From contig OY755186.1 in assembly GCA_963576735.1 (NCBI GenBank), positions 15,053,970-15,117,969 on the forward strand: a DNA stretch of 64,000 nt. Reading direction: 5' to 3'. Under the pieces are notes generated by a model. That model was not told where the DNA came from. It was given only the letters and a program-made list of their open reading frames with translations, and searched no databases. The position numbers and the translations under genes are program-made. This DNA is from Bedellia somnulentella (taxonomy: Eukaryota; Arthropoda; Insecta; Lepidoptera; Bedelliidae). Of this stretch, positions 45,697-57,787 are shown in pieces. Each line of letters begins with the position of its first letter. Within the stretch, counting starts at the first letter, position 1.

Positions 45697-47324
45697 TCAG
45701 CATTCAGCCAATAGACGTTCACTGCTGGACAAAGGCCTCCCCCAAAGATTTCCATAACGGCCGGTCCTGCGCTGCCCTCATCCAACTGCTTCCCGCGATT
45801 TTCACCAAATCGTCGGTCCACCTTGTGGGAGGCCTACCCACACTGCGACGTCCGGTACGTGACCGCTACTCCAGAACCTTCGAGCCCCAACGGCCGTCGG
45901 TTCTGCGTGCAATGTGCCCTACCCATTGCCACTTGAGTTTAGCAATTCTTCGGGCTATGTCAGTTACCCCGGTTCTTCTACGGATATCCCCTTAACTCCT
46001 TACATAGCCCTCTCCATTTATCTTTGAGTGACTTGGAGCCTTCTGATGAGGCCCATTGTTAAAGGCCACGTCACTGTGCCATATGTCATGACTGGCAAAA
46101 CACATTGGTTAAACACTTTGGTCTTGAGACACTGTGGAATTTTAGACGAGAAGATATGGCGCAGCTTTCCGAACGCTGCCCATCCGAGCTGGATTCGAGG
46201 GTTGACCACAGTCTCGAAGTTGGCTCTACCTAACCGAATGCTTTGTCTGCAAGTCCAATAGGAGTGGGTACGTGGTGGTTGTTCGATATAATTTTTGTCT
46301 TGTCCATATTCATTTTCAGGCCCACTCTCTCGGAAACTCTATTGAGGTCATTTAGCATTTTGCTCAAATCATCACCAAATTGAAGTTGAGTGATCTATTG
46401 GCCGTTGATATTCATGCCGAGTCCTGCCCAATCCAACAGCTTAAAACATCTTCCAATGCAGCAGTGAACAGTTTCGGAGAGATAACATCTTCCCGTCTCA
46501 CTCCGCGCTGTAGTTCGATTGGATTTGAGTTCTGGTCTTGAAGTCGAACCGACATAGTGGCGTTTTCGTACAAACACTTTAACATCTCAATGTATCTATT
46601 GTCAGTATGGCACCTCTGCAAAGATTCGAGTACCGCCCACCTTTCCATCGAATCAAAGGCTTTTTCATAGTCAACGAGCCCTAAACATAATGGCAGATTA
46701 TACTCCTCGGTCTTCTGTATAATCTGACGAAGAGTGTGAATATGGGCTATGATACTGAAACCTGTTCGTAAACCGGCTTATTCGGGAGGCTGGAAGTCAT
46801 CAAACCTACGAGAGAGACGATTTGTAATGACCCTCGAAAACAGTTTATAAACATGGCTCAGAAGCGATATTGGCCTATAGTTCTTTAAGAGGGTATTATC
46901 GTCCTTCTTAAAGAAGAACACAACCACACTCCTGTTCCATGCCTCTGGTGTGGTTCCATTATGAAGAACAGAATTAAATAGTTTTTAAAGGGTCTTTAGG
47001 ACTGGTTTTCCACCCGCGCCTTCAAAAGTTCAGCCGTAATTCCATCCTTACCCGCTGTCTTGTTGTTCTTCAACTGTTTGAAAGCCATACTAATCTCGTA
47101 AAGGCTGATATCCGAGATATCTTCTGTGTAGGGTCGAGTTAATCTGGCTCTGGGATTTTTTGCCAGTTCAGTAGCATAGCATGCCTTTGCGTTGAAGTGT
47201 ACAACTGCCCATAAAACTTTTCGACCTCTCTCAGAACCTCCGGCCTGGAGGACAAAATTCTGCCATCGTCGGTCTTCAGTCTCGTCAATTGGCTTTGCCC
47301 AATAGACAAATCTCTCGCAAATAC
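45697..47324 (-). mobile_element. RTE-type LINE relic, 3' part
   Basis: Minus-strand remains of an RTE reverse transcriptase, with frameshifts: TRLKTDDGRILSSRPEVL near the copia junction, MERWAVLESLQRCH, LQRGVRREDVISPKLFTAAL (motif B region), a QFGDD where a catalytic ADD is expected, and IQLGWAAFGKLRHIFSSKIP. The 3' end has CACTGCTGGACAAAGGCCTC in complement. It continues across the copia element at 52116-52330. Confidence 0.78.
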
Positions 47325-47497
47325 TGTTAAATTTGTATCTAAAATAATAATACTTATATACTATAGCGACACCTATTGTTTATTTAAGTGCAACTACATT
47401 TGTAATGAGATGTAGATGTCAAAATAGAAATGTCACTGTAAAATTGAAACAATAAAATATTCAGTTAGTCTGTGCCGAGCACTCTGTAGTTTTATTA
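47325..47497 (+). repeat. copia 5' LTR
   Basis: 173 bp, starting TGTTAAATTTG and ending GTAGTTTTATTA. It contains TTATATACTATAG (TATA-like) and AATAAAATATT (a candidate polyadenylation signal). Confidence 0.9.
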
Positions 47498-47977
47498 GGT
47501 TATGAACCCAGTCTCGTTTTAAATGAGGGGTTTTCTTTTTGAGAAATAAAAAAACAACATAGTTTCCTAGAGCTGTGTAGATGGCGTTGATGTAACTACG
47601 TTACTTACCACACAATTTCGCCACACAATAATTTCGCCAATGTCAACGTTAAAAACATGTGTCACAGCACCATAGAGTAACTTTTTGGCGAGTAAAAACA
47701 ACAAAAAGAATGTTAAATATAAGTACCGTCTTTGTTTATTTACTTTTGAGCTATCTTGGCTTAAACTGATGTTAATTTAGACTTTCAAATCAGAACGTTT
47801 TTATGTACGTTCCGTTTTACGATATCATTACATCCAAGTGTGAAAAACGGTGTTACGTTTCGTTCCTACCAGTAACATAGCAAGTTTGGCGCCATCTATC
47901 CTGAGAACAGGGAAAAAGAAAAAAAGAAAAAAAGGAAAACCTCCCATTGTAATTTGTTTTTGGAAATACTGTAAAAA

Positions 47978-50900
47978 ATGGCTGGCAGTTATATTGTTAA
48001 TGTTCCGAAGCTCCGGGGTCGTGAAAATTATGATGAGTGGGCATTCGCGGCCGAGAATTTCTTAATTTTGGATGGCGTCGACATCAACAAACAAGAAGCC
48101 GAAAATGGCGGCAACACAGTGACCGTTGACGAACAAAAGGCAAAAGCAAAATTGGTGATGACAATAGATTCGTCGTTATACGTACATATCAAGAGTGAAA
48201 AAACCGCTGTAGACATATGGAAAAAACTCAAGACGCTATTCGACGACTGTGGTTTCACACGAAGGATTAGCTTGCTACGAAATTTGATTTCCATACGCCT
48301 CGAGAACAGTGAGACAATGACGGCATACGTTACGCAGGTCATAGATACGGCGCAAAAATTAAGAGGAACGGGTTTCGACATTAATGAAGAATGGATAGGA
48401 TCGCTGTTGTTAGCAGGATTGACGGATAAATTTTCGCCCATGATCATGGCGATCGAACATTCTGGGTTGGCCATATCTGCTGACGTCATAAAATCCAAAC
48501 TGTTGGACATGAGTGATAATGTTGGTAGCAGTGAAACTGAAAGCGCATTTTTAGCATCTAAAAGTTGGCAGCGCCGTAAAGGAAATAAAGTTGTCAAAAC
48601 AGTTGAAACGTCAAACCGACCTGTCAATGTCAAAGTGATTAAATGCTATAAATGTAAACAAACCGGTCATTATAAAAACCAATGTCCGCAAACAAAGGAA
48701 AAAAAGGTAAATGCGTTCAGTGCAGTATTTCTTAACGGCAGTTTTGATAAGCATGAATGGTACATTGACTCTGGTGCCAGTAGTCATATGATGATCAGCC
48801 AAGACAACATAAAAAATGCGTCAAGTAATCTAACTACAAAGGAGATTATAGTTGCAAACAGAACAACTATGCCTGTATTATGCTCTGGAGATACACAAAT
48901 TACGACTGTTGTGAACAACAAGGAATTTGATATTGCCGTCAAAGATGTGTTATGTATTCCCACACTCACCACCAACTTATTGTCTGTCAGTCAGCTGATA
49001 AAGCATGGTAACAAAGTCAGTTTTCATCAGGAATTTTGTTACATCAGAAATCGGCAGAAGGAACTGATTGGCATAGCACAGTTAATAAATGGGGTCTACA
49101 AGTTAAACACCAGGTCAGCATGTTTGTTCGCGGCTTCAGCAACAATGATATCAAATGTAATTTGGCACAGAAGACTTGGACATATAAATAGCAAAGACAT
49201 GAATGACATGAGAGAGGGTGCGGTTGACGGCTTAGAATTTGACAAGAAAGCTGAGATCAGCAAGTTCAATTGCACAGTGTGCTGTGAAGCCAAACAAACC
49301 AGATTGCCATTTCCACATAGCAGTAATAGAAGTATGCATGTCCTTGATTTGATTCATGCAGATGTGTGTGGGCCGATGGAAACCAAATCAATTGGCTCAT
49401 CCAGATATTTCTTGCTATTTGTGGATGACTATAGTAGAATGTCATTTGTCTATTTTTTGCAGAAAAAAAGTGAAGTCTACTCCTGTTTTAAAGAATTCAA
49501 GATTATGGTTGAAAAACAGATGAATTGCAGTATAAAAGTTCTAAGGACAGACAATGGCACAGAATTTTGCTCAAATGAAATGGAGAACTATTTAAAACAA
49601 CATGGCATAATACATCAGCGCACCAACCCATATACCCCAGAACAAAATGGGATGTGTGAAAGATTTAACCGCACTATTGTGGAGAGAGCCAGATGTTTAC
49701 TTTATGATGCAAAGTTTGAGAAAAGGTTTTGGGCAGAAGCAGTTCACACAGCTGTGTACTTAAAAAATAGAACAGTTGCTTCAGGGATGAACAAAAAAAC
49801 TCCTTATGAACTTTGGACTGGCTGCAAGCCAAATGTCAGTCATCTAAGATTGTTTGGAAGCACAGTTATGGCTCACATTCCTAAACAAAAAAGACTGAAA
49901 TGGGATAAAAAGGCAGAAAAGCATTACTTAGTTGGGTATGCTGATAATATAAAGGGGTACAGGCTGTACAATCCCAGTACCAATAAAGTGATAACATGCA
50001 GGGATGTTACTGTCATGGAGCAGGATAATTCAGAAATAGTGCAAGCAACAATAAATGAAAACAATGTGTCCTCACCTGACAATCTTGGTCAGAATAAAGA
50101 TTCTGATGACTCAGACTCTGAAGTGTCAACTGGTACAGTGAAAAGTAACAATAATGACAGTACTTACATAGCAGAATCAAGCTCACAGAGTAGTTCAGAT
50201 GAATTTTTTGACAGTATACCAGCAAAGGAGTTGAAAGATTTAATTGAGAGTGAAAAACCAGATAAAGCTGTTAGAGAAAGGAAAAAACCTGACAGATATG
50301 GCTATAGTAATATGTGTGTTGAAACAGACTTAAATTTATGTGCAGAACAACTGATAACATATGAAGAGGCTGTAAATGGACCAGAATCAAAGGAATGGTG
50401 TAAAGCTATGCAGGAGGAACTAAAATCATTCGAAGAAAATAAAGCTTGGGATGTGGTGAACAGGCCAGAGCAAGCTACAGTGGTTGAGTGTAAGTGGGTG
50501 TTTAAGAAAAAAGTGGACTGTGATAATAATGTGAGATACCGTGCTCGTCTAGTCGCCAAAGGATTCTCCCAAAAGGCAGGAATAGACTATACAGAAACAT
50601 TCTCCCCAGTTGTCCGACATTCAACATTAAGATTGTTGTTTGCATTAAGTGTCAAATATAACTTAGATAATACTCACTTAGATGTTACTACAGCATTTTT
50701 AAATGGTTATTTAAATGAAAATGTGTATATGAGCTTACCTCAGAACTTTGAATGTAGTAATAAAGAAAACAAAGTGTTAAAGTTGAAACGTGCTATCTAC
50801 GGACTAAAACAGTCTGCTAGGGCATGGTATAAACGCGTAGAAGATTGTCTACATGATTTAAATTATAAAAAATCAGAATATGAACCATGTTTATTCATGA

Positions 50901-51877
50901 AACTTAATAATAATGCTAGAATATATGTGGCTTTGTTTGTAGATGATTTTTTTGTTTTTTCTAACAGTCAAAAGGAAACTGAACTTCTCAAAAATCATTT
51001 GACAAGTAAGTTTAAGTTGAAAGACTTGGGTAAGATAAGACAATGTTTAGGTATGAGGGTTAGAAGGGAAAATAATGAGATTTTTGTAGACCAGGAACAA
51101 TTTGTTGATCATTTGTTAAATAAGTTTAATATGAAAAATTGTAACCCAGTCAGTACACCCATGGAAGTAAACTTAAAGCTTGAAAAGGGTGATAATAATT
51201 GTTCTAAAAAATACCCCTACCAGCAGTTAATAGGAAGTTTGCTCTATTTGTCAATGTTAACCCGACCTGATATACTTTTTCCTGTTTGTTACCTTAGCCA
51301 GTTTAATAACAATCATAATGAAACTCATTGGAAGCATGCAAAGCGTGTTTTAAAGTATTTGAAAAAAACTAAACATTTTGGTTTGAAATTTGTAAAGGAT
51401 GATTTAGATCTGATAGGTTATGCCGATGCAGATTGGGCATCAGATTGTATTGACCGCAAATCTTATACAGGTTTCATGTTCAAAATGTCTGGTAGTGTAA
51501 TTTCATTTGAATGCAAAAAGCAGTCAACAATAGCTCTGTCAAGCACAGAAGCTGAGTATATGGCCATATGTGAAGCAAGTAAGGAAGCTATATACTTAAA
51601 GAACTTGTTATTTGAGTTGAAATGTAGAAATGATTTGCCTGTATTGTTAAATAATGACAACCAGAGTGCACAATTGTTAACTAAACATTCTGTATTCCAT
51701 AAACGAAGCAAGCATATAGATATTAGATTTCATTTTGTCAGAACAGCAGTTGAAAATAATTGTATTAAAATAGAGTACTTAAATACTAATTCTATGCCTG
51801 CAGATATATTTACAAAAAGTTTGAGTTGTCAAAAGCATAATAATTTTGTTGAACAGTTAGGTGTAACTTCCATGTAA
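47978..51877 (+). CDS. copia gag-pol polyprotein, 1299 residues, intact
   Basis: Gag runs from residue 1, with a CCHC knuckle near 223-236 (CYKCKQTGHYKNQC). The protease active site is DSGASSHM near 264-271. Integrase follows, with its zinc region beginning HRRLGHIN near 396 and a DDE core including VLRTDNGTEF. The reverse transcriptase has the copia-typical RLVAKGFSQ and the catalytic FVDDFFVF near residue 986. RNase H near 1147 carries GYADADWASD. The order integrase before reverse transcriptase defines Ty1/copia. No stops or frameshifts are visible. It makes all the enzymes needed for its own retrotransposition. Confidence 0.93.
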   Translation: MAGSYIVNVPKLRGRENYDEWAFAAENFLILDGVDINKQEAENGGNTVTVDEQKAKAKLVMTIDSSLYVHIKSEKTAVDIWKKLKTLFDDCGFTRRISLLRNLISIRLENSETMTAYVTQVIDTAQKLRGTGFDINEEWIGSLLLAGLTDKFSPMIMAIEHSGLAISADVIKSKLLDMSDNVGSSETESAFLASKSWQRRKGNKVVKTVETSNRPVNVKVIKCYKCKQTGHYKNQCPQTKEKKVNAFSAVFLNGSFDKHEWYIDSGASSHMMISQDNIKNASSNLTTKEIIVANRTTMPVLCSGDTQITTVVNNKEFDIAVKDVLCIPTLTTNLLSVSQLIKHGNKVSFHQEFCYIRNRQKELIGIAQLINGVYKLNTRSACLFAASATMISNVIWHRRLGHINSKDMNDMREGAVDGLEFDKKAEISKFNCTVCCEAKQTRLPFPHSSNRSMHVLDLIHADVCGPMETKSIGSSRYFLLFVDDYSRMSFVYFLQKKSEVYSCFKEFKIMVEKQMNCSIKVLRTDNGTEFCSNEMENYLKQHGIIHQRTNPYTPEQNGMCERFNRTIVERARCLLYDAKFEKRFWAEAVHTAVYLKNRTVASGMNKKTPYELWTGCKPNVSHLRLFGSTVMAHIPKQKRLKWDKKAEKHYLVGYADNIKGYRLYNPSTNKVITCRDVTVMEQDNSEIVQATINENNVSSPDNLGQNKDSDDSDSEVSTGTVKSNNNDSTYIAESSSQSSSDEFFDSIPAKELKDLIESEKPDKAVRERKKPDRYGYSNMCVETDLNLCAEQLITYEEAVNGPESKEWCKAMQEELKSFEENKAWDVVNRPEQATVVECKWVFKKKVDCDNNVRYRARLVAKGFSQKAGIDYTETFSPVVRHSTLRLLFALSVKYNLDNTHLDVTTAFLNGYLNENVYMSLPQNFECSNKENKVLKLKRAIYGLKQSARAWYKRVEDCLHDLNYKKSEYEPCLFMKLNNNARIYVALFVDDFFVFSNSQKETELLKNHLTSKFKLKDLGKIRQCLGMRVRRENNEIFVDQEQFVDHLLNKFNMKNCNPVSTPMEVNLKLEKGDNNCSKKYPYQQLIGSLLYLSMLTRPDILFPVCYLSQFNNNHNETHWKHAKRVLKYLKKTKHFGLKFVKDDLDLIGYADADWASDCIDRKSYTGFMFKMSGSVISFECKKQSTIALSSTEAEYMAICEASKEAIYLKNLLFELKCRNDLPVLLNNDNQSAQLLTKHSVFHKRSKHIDIRFHFVRTAVENNCIKIEYLNTNSMPADIFTKSLSCQKHNNFVEQLGVTSM

Positions 51878-51942
51878 ACTTGTTTTATTTATGTACATTT
51901 TTTTTTTAATATCCATGTGCCGATTATTTTGATATGGGAGCG

Positions 51943-52115
51943 TGTTAAATTTGTATCTAAAATAATAATACTTATATACTATAGCGACACCTATTGTTTA
52001 TTTAAGTGCAACTACATTTGTAATGAGATGTAGATGTCAAAATAGAAATGTCACTGTAAAATTGAAACAATAAAATATTCAGTTAGTCTGTGCCGAGCAC
52101 TCTGTAGTTTTATTA
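51943..52115 (+). repeat. copia 3' LTR
   Basis: Identical to the 5' LTR by eye, and preceded by a purine-leaning GATATGGGAGCG that would serve as polypurine tract. Confidence 0.9.
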
Positions 52116-52330
52116 AATACTTATGAGCCCTTATTTTGCTCAATTTTTGTTTGTATTCGCTCGGTGTTGTGTCGCCTTAAGTCGCGTTTCAAACACTTTG
52201 AGATCTGCCTATTGAGCTGCCGGTAGGTAGCCGCGTCGCCTAAAGACTGCAGAAACAAATCGTTAATCGTATCTTTTCTCCAATAGTCGGAGAGTCGGGT
52301 TTTGATTACTAAAAAGAACTATTTCAAGAT
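52116..52330 (-). mobile_element. RTE-type LINE relic, 5' part beyond copia
   Basis: On the minus strand this reads YRQLNRQISKCLKRDLRRHN and continues in the same protein as 45697-47324 once the copia element and one target-site copy are set aside. The 5' limit is not clear. Confidence 0.7.
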
Positions 52331-52496
52331 TTTTTTTATGTCTATAATTTCCCGATATTAAATTAAATTACGCCGCGGTCATCGCTCTTGTAACAATAAA
52401 AAAAACTCACTTCGAAAACTGGGGTTTAACTAATAGGAAGAAACAATATGCTATCCATATAGACATACTGATAAATATCTATGTTACAATGTCATG

Positions 52497-52816
52497 ACGA
52501 CATAATAGCTCAGTGGGTAGAACACCGCTTATAGTGCAGATGACTAGTGTTCTAATCCCAGGTCGGGCCCGCACCAATTTGTCCTTTCTAAAGACATAAT
52601 GTGTGATTAATTTATCATGGTTGTTCACGGTGAGGGAAAACATCGAGAGGAAACATTTAATGTCTTTTATCACCAATGTTTGTCGTTAATAAATAAATAA
52701 ATAAATAAATAAACCCACATCCAAGCAAAATGTGGGTACCGTGGGTACTCTGAACACCAGGTGACAATGTCACGTGATGTCCAGAAGTATTAGTACCTCT
52801 GCCAACTCTTTCGGGG
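52497..52816 (+). repeat. S1 SINE with a small insertion
   Basis: The head has a good A box (TAGCTCAGTGGG) and a weakened B box. At 52655-52712 a short insert ending in (AAAT)n replaces part of the body. The palindrome GAACACCAGGTGACAATGTC is intact. Confidence 0.75.
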
Positions 52817-52934
52817 ATTTATGCGGTTGGAGACCTATCACCAATGATAACTTCCAAATGTGGCTGAGGAGTTTCTAGCTCTGAAGCTCTGGCTACCCCT
52901 TTTTGGGATTTATAGTCGTCAGTATATGCCTGTA
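52817..52934 (+). repeat. F1 fragment
   Basis: TATGCGGTTGGAGACCTATC, a small deletion, then AGCTCTGGCTACCCC and GTCGTCAGTATATGCC. Joined directly to the preceding S1. Confidence 0.6.
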
Positions 52935-53627
52935 TCTATACTAATCTATACTAATATTATAAAGCTGAAGAGTTTGTTTGTTTGAACGCTAGGATCTCAA
53001 GAACTACCGAATCAAATTAAAAAATCTTTTTGTGTTGGATAGTCCATTTATTGAGGAAGGCTTTAGGCTATAAATCATTACGCTGCGACCAATAGGATCA
53101 AAGCATAAGTGAAAAATGTTGCAAAAACGGGGAAAATTATTCATATTTAAAGGCTTCCGTTGTGTGCGCTGCGTAAACGGTTTAAGTTACCCAAAAAGTA
53201 TTTATAAAGGTAAGTATATATATATATTATACCTGTTTAAATTATCTAAAAAAATGTCTGAGACAGTCTTGTCTTTTAAGATTGACTCAATCATTGATTG
53301 AATCAAATTCGGACGAAATTAATGCATTATTGCCAATTATTTGCCATAATGTTTTATCAATATAATATAATCCTTATCCAAATAAATGTGTTGTTGATTA
53401 AGAGTATTTAATTTTAAACAAAATTGTCATTGACATCGCTTAATTTAAATTGACATCTTAAAAGATAATACAATTTCAAAATTACTCCGCAACAAAATTG
53501 ACACGCGTGCATGAAGCGCAAGACAAGACGGACTTACTGACTCAGAATCAATGCTCAGCCGAAGCTACTATACTTATAAACTTAAAATATATTTATTTAT
53601 TTATTTAATTAGGTAAACACACAAAAT

Positions 53628-54480
53628 TATATCGTCTGCTTACTGGTAAAATGTAGTAAATACATATTTTGTTAAACGGAGATATAGGGTTTTCAAAGTT
53701 TAAGTATTTTTTTTACTAACACCTAAATAAGATTTTGCAGAAATTTATTTAATAAATTATTGGAAATTTAACGATCTTATTTGCGGTAGCATTTTAGAGG
53801 CCATTTTCTTATAAATATTGTGGAAAAAATATATTATTTTTAGCATGGGTGTGCACTTATCATATTTGACCTGTAATTGAGAAATGTTTTATAAAACTCG
53901 TAAATTGTCATGCTTGTTTGTGAATTTAATTAAATAGACATAATTAAAACGGCAACTAGCCATTGTGTTGGTTAATTGTTCGATAGATATATAAATCAAT
54001 TAATTATAGACCAATTGCCTGCATTTACCTTCTTTTACTTGAATGAATTTATGGATATTATCAACTTAACGCTTCTAAATCCCATACATTCAAGGTTAAT
54101 AACTTAGATTAACCCTTTAATTAAAATACAACAATGAAATCAACATACTTTTACTCTTATCATAGAAAATACAATGTAGCAAACATATTAAAATGGCACG
54201 AAAGTAGAAAGTAGAAAAACACAAGGTGATACTTCATTTTTTACTCCTCTTTAATGACGTCTCATTTGATGATAAGAGAATTTAATTCACTATTCCAGAA
54301 GAATTTTTAAAATTATTCCGCACTTAATATGTTTCAAATTTCGTATTTTTTTACTTAACAGTCCTATCATTTATTGCGTTTTTCCAGTAGAAAGAGCGTC
54401 AAAAATTACATATAAATGCATTATTAACTATATTTTTGTAAAAATCGCATTTACTACATTTTACCAGTAAGCAGACGATA
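53628..54480. mobile_element. TIR element with perfect 34 bp ends
   Basis: 853 bp bounded by perfect 34 bp inverted repeats (53628-53661 and 54447-54480; the left begins TATATCGTCTGCTTACTGG). There is no transposase frame. It is inside the Helitron span. The superfamily and target-site duplication are unclear. Confidence 0.68.
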
Positions 54481-54507
54481 TACAGTAATTAACATTTAAA
54501 TACAATC

Positions 54508-55290
54508 TTAAACTATGAGTTTTAAATATATATACAAAAGAAAGAAATAATAATTGAACAATATAAAAAATATTTTCAAAATCACTGCCGCTGGGGGAAG
54601 GGTTCCCAAAAGGCTGGCTGCATTGCCCCTTTGAACAGCTATACTTATTCTTTGGGCAAAGTATGTGCCAGCCCTAGGATCCCCACTTGTTTCAACAAGG
54701 CGCGTAGATATATCCTTGAATAATCTACGCGCATCTGGACCCCATGGGCCGAGGGTCTCTACAGCAAAAGGAACAAAAATATGACTTTCGTCAAGGAAGC
54801 CATACTTACGTTTCTTAAGACCCTCGGCTTCATGAGCTGCAGCTCCAGCCCGAGCCGCAGACCCTGACAAATGGGAAGGCGCCAGCGTATCAACACAAGT
54901 TGCGTCCCACACAAGCGTCTTCCCATTCCTCCATGGTATCAATGACATCCCGTCAGGCCTCTTACCATCATCACGCAGCAAACCTGAAGGTTCTAAGATA
55001 GCTGGCACGTTGATGGTGGTAAGGGCCCGCCTGATGATGTCATTGAGGGCAGCATGCCGTGACAGACGTCCAGCGCTGCGACGACATGAAAGCCCATGGT
55101 GTCCTAGCTGTTCCACTAAAGCACCGCAGCGGCAGTGATGTTGTTCATTTAATTTTGCGCCCAACCTTAGACCTATGGCAATAGAAAAAGTGCCCCTGTC
55201 TAGCAACGTTCCTAGATTGCTAGAAGGCAACGCTTTCAACCAATGCAACAAAAAATGGAATCTTTACAGGTTATACCTAAAGCGATTACA
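54508..55290 (-). pseudogene. LINE C-terminal domain, best-preserved copy
   Basis: The minus-strand frame 55251-54508 encodes about 240 residues: HHCRCGALVEQLGHHGLSCR (zinc-like Cys/His set), KRPDGMSLIPWRNGKTLVWD, PSHLSGSAARAGAAAHEAE, VPFAVETLGPWGPDARRLF and FAQRISIAVQRGNAASLLGT. This domain forms the C-terminus of a family of non-LTR retrotransposon proteins, and the related relics at 19489 and 34620 have no reverse transcriptase either. The last residues read into non-conserved sequence. It is a 5'-truncated LINE copy, not a host gene. Confidence 0.68.
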
Positions 55291-55739
55291 TTTCACATGA
55301 TATTATACTTATTTTAACTTATTATTTATTTCTACACCTTATTATAACATAAATACTTTAGTGCAGCACATTGGAAGTCACACCAAGAACACGCAAATAT
55401 ATCCACCTCTTCCGATATATTGCCAAGTGCGATTTGCGCTCGAATAATCGGACTCTCTATCAACAAATTCGTCCGTGACTGAGGAATTTTAAAAAGTCTT
55501 CCCCGTCGTCGTCTCAAAGTCCCACTAGGTACCGCCAAATTTAATGTGCCTAGTATAGTATATATAAAGTAAAAACATTGTGGGGACACTATGAAAAACA
55601 CTTTTCCTCATCGCATGACAAAGACCCTCAACGGGTTAAGTTACATAGTTCAGTTTGACGACGTGAAAGTCCACACTTTTGACAGTACGAAGTCTGTCGG
55701 GTCAGCTAGTGTATTTATAAAAATTAAATAAAACTAAAA

Positions 55740-55801
55740 TTATATTGTTTCACTTAACTTGATCTGTGTATAATATGTCCGTATATTTATTTATTTATTT
55801 A
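55740..55801 (+). repeat. S2 SINE 3' end fragment
   Basis: ACTTGATCTGTGTATAATATG, then (ATTT)n, resembles the tail of S2 at 6520-6726. The head is absent. Confidence 0.45.
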
Positions 55802-56504
55802 TGTCAGGCTAAAAAACTTTTCAAATGACCCTCATATAGTTCACATTTTTTGTATGAATCTCTTCAAGTACTAGCTAGAATCTTATTTTATCGACTAATT
55901 TCTTTACTCTATCAATAATTCGTTTGATGCGGGTAACGATTTTAAATTATCACAGTACATAAAGACAATGAAGCATTGGTTCCCAAGATTGATCTAACTC
56001 TTTGTACTTCAGATGTGTTATACCCGAATGCGACGGGTCAGACCCAGAATACCACGCCTCATGGTCGCCAAACCAGACTGACTTCAACAAATGCACCAGA
56101 CCAGTGGTTCAGCCAGGGTTTTCCGGTATTTGCACCAACCAATCTTTCACTGGAGACGTAGTTCCTTGCACAGAATGGGTGTATGTTGACAACAGTTCAT
56201 GTGTTACTACGGTAAGTTAAGAGAAAATGGGCAATTTTCTGTGGAACCTAGAACATGATAAATTAAACAAATATTTAATTTCGTTTCGTAAAATATTTGT
56301 CAAAAGGCGAAAAACAAAAAATAATAATGAAAGACTATGAATTTCAGTACTAAATTGTAATAGTTCGCAAATGGTGTGAGGAACCAGATGTATTACGTAC
56401 GTAATATGACGCTTGACAAAGATCTTTAACTTTTTTAAAACATGATTTATCGGAATATATATGAAGATAATTTCTTTTCAAGATACTAAGTTGTTGTCAC
56501 GCAG

Positions 56505-56575
56505 TAAATTCCTATATTGGCAAGCAGAGACAGACTACAAATCGCTACTTTGCACGATCCCGAAAAAATGTTCTT
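56505..56575 (-). repeat. F3 LINE fragment
   Basis: GGCAAGCAGAGACAGACTAC, then AATCGCTACTTTGCACGATC matches the F3 body; the ends are lost. In gene C intron 2. Confidence 0.5.
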
Positions 56576-57787
56576 ACTTCCCTATCATAGTAATTATCTC
56601 AATATACATTTAATTTTCAGTTAGATTTAGCATGCGAGCCGTTGAAGATTAATATGATAGGCACGATCCACAACATTGGCAGTCTATTTTCTATGCTGAT
56701 TGGTGGTTGGATGGCTGACAGGTTGGTACCCAATTTCGTTTCAATAAGTGCACATATTTTATAATCAAGGTTTAATTTTTTAACTTAATTTGTATTATCA
56801 GAATGGATGTTAAGTAATAATAAGAAGAAAATTTAAATAAATGTTTTGTTTTTCTGTGTTTAATATCTTTTTTTTTTATTCAAATGATGGCTGTAGGATA
56901 GCTAACTTGTAACATCAACTTATTGTAATCAAGATTCTAAGAATGCCAATACTGGAAAAGTGTGTATATAGATATGAAATATTAGGGATGTAAAATGTAA
57001 GCAAGATTTTAAAAGAGGATTATAATTATGTTTTTATGAAAAGAGTTAAAAGTGAAGACGAACCCGTAAAGAAATTAGATGATAGACTAAGTTGCGTGGA
57101 GAAGAGGGATGAATTGGAAATTAAAGAATCATAGGATGTGCTCAAATCTACGATTGTTGAAAGTTTATTGAGAAATATTCGGTCTAACAGGAGAAGCAAG
57201 AGAGCAGAACGAATCCAGTTGAGCTGGAGTCCCTCAGAAAAAGTATTACGTTTGGTTATGATGTTGAGTGATAACTATTAATCATAACTTATTCCTTTCA
57301 GATTTGGTCGCAAGAAAACTCTGATATTTTGCTCGGTTTGTGGTGCTCTTGGACATTTAAAAGCTTTCGCCAAATCGTTCTATACTTACATAGCTTTTGA
57401 GCTGTTAGAGTCATCTTTGTGCGGAGGAACTAACGCTGCAGCCGTAGTCACAAGTGCGTTCCCATGGAATTAAAAAACAAACACAGATATGTCTTGGATA
57501 AACGAACCCTTGCTTGCTCAGTTCAGTACGCTCATTGCGCTTCAGGGATATTACTTTTCGTTTCATTAAAGTTTGAAATATCCCAAATCAAGTTATAAAT
57601 ATTTAAAAAAGCAGAGTAATTTCCTTTTACACGCTTATAATTTTAAAATCGCTAATATAAATATAGGTTAATAAAAGTCATCGTTCTTTTTACTGATGTT
57701 AGTTTATGTTTGTTTGTTTGTTTTTTCAGTCATCGAAATAACAGGCACAAAACACAGGCTTCTGTGCGGGGTCATATACTCATATGC

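Larger units (their letters stand above)
47325..52115 (+). mobile_element. Complete Ty1/copia retrotransposon (4791 bp)
   Basis: Two 173 bp LTRs (47325-47497 and 51943-52115) are identical as far as I can read. AATAC at 47320-47324 and 52116-52120 is a 5 bp target-site duplication. GGTTATGAACCCAGTC right after the 5' LTR resembles the copia-type primer binding site (initiator tRNA-Met fragment). One long intact gag-pol frame lies between. Identical LTRs and an open frame indicate a very recent insertion, possibly still active. It split an RTE LINE in gene C intron 1. Confidence 0.93.
52945..55709 (+). mobile_element. Helitron, about 2.8 kb, non-autonomous
   Basis: Begins TCTATACTAATATTATAAAG after an A, as lepidopteran Helitrons do. 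At the right there is a hairpin (GACAG...CTGTC at 55681-55697) followed by CTAG and a T. It has no Rep-helicase gene. The span contains a TIR element (53628-54480) and a LINE C-terminal domain (54508-55290), which may have been carried or inserted later. It is less certain that the two ends belong to one element. Confidence 0.6.

Noticed and set aside
48028..48633. 201-codon minus-strand open frame
   Set aside because: It lies entirely opposite the intact copia gag region and is a shadow of it.
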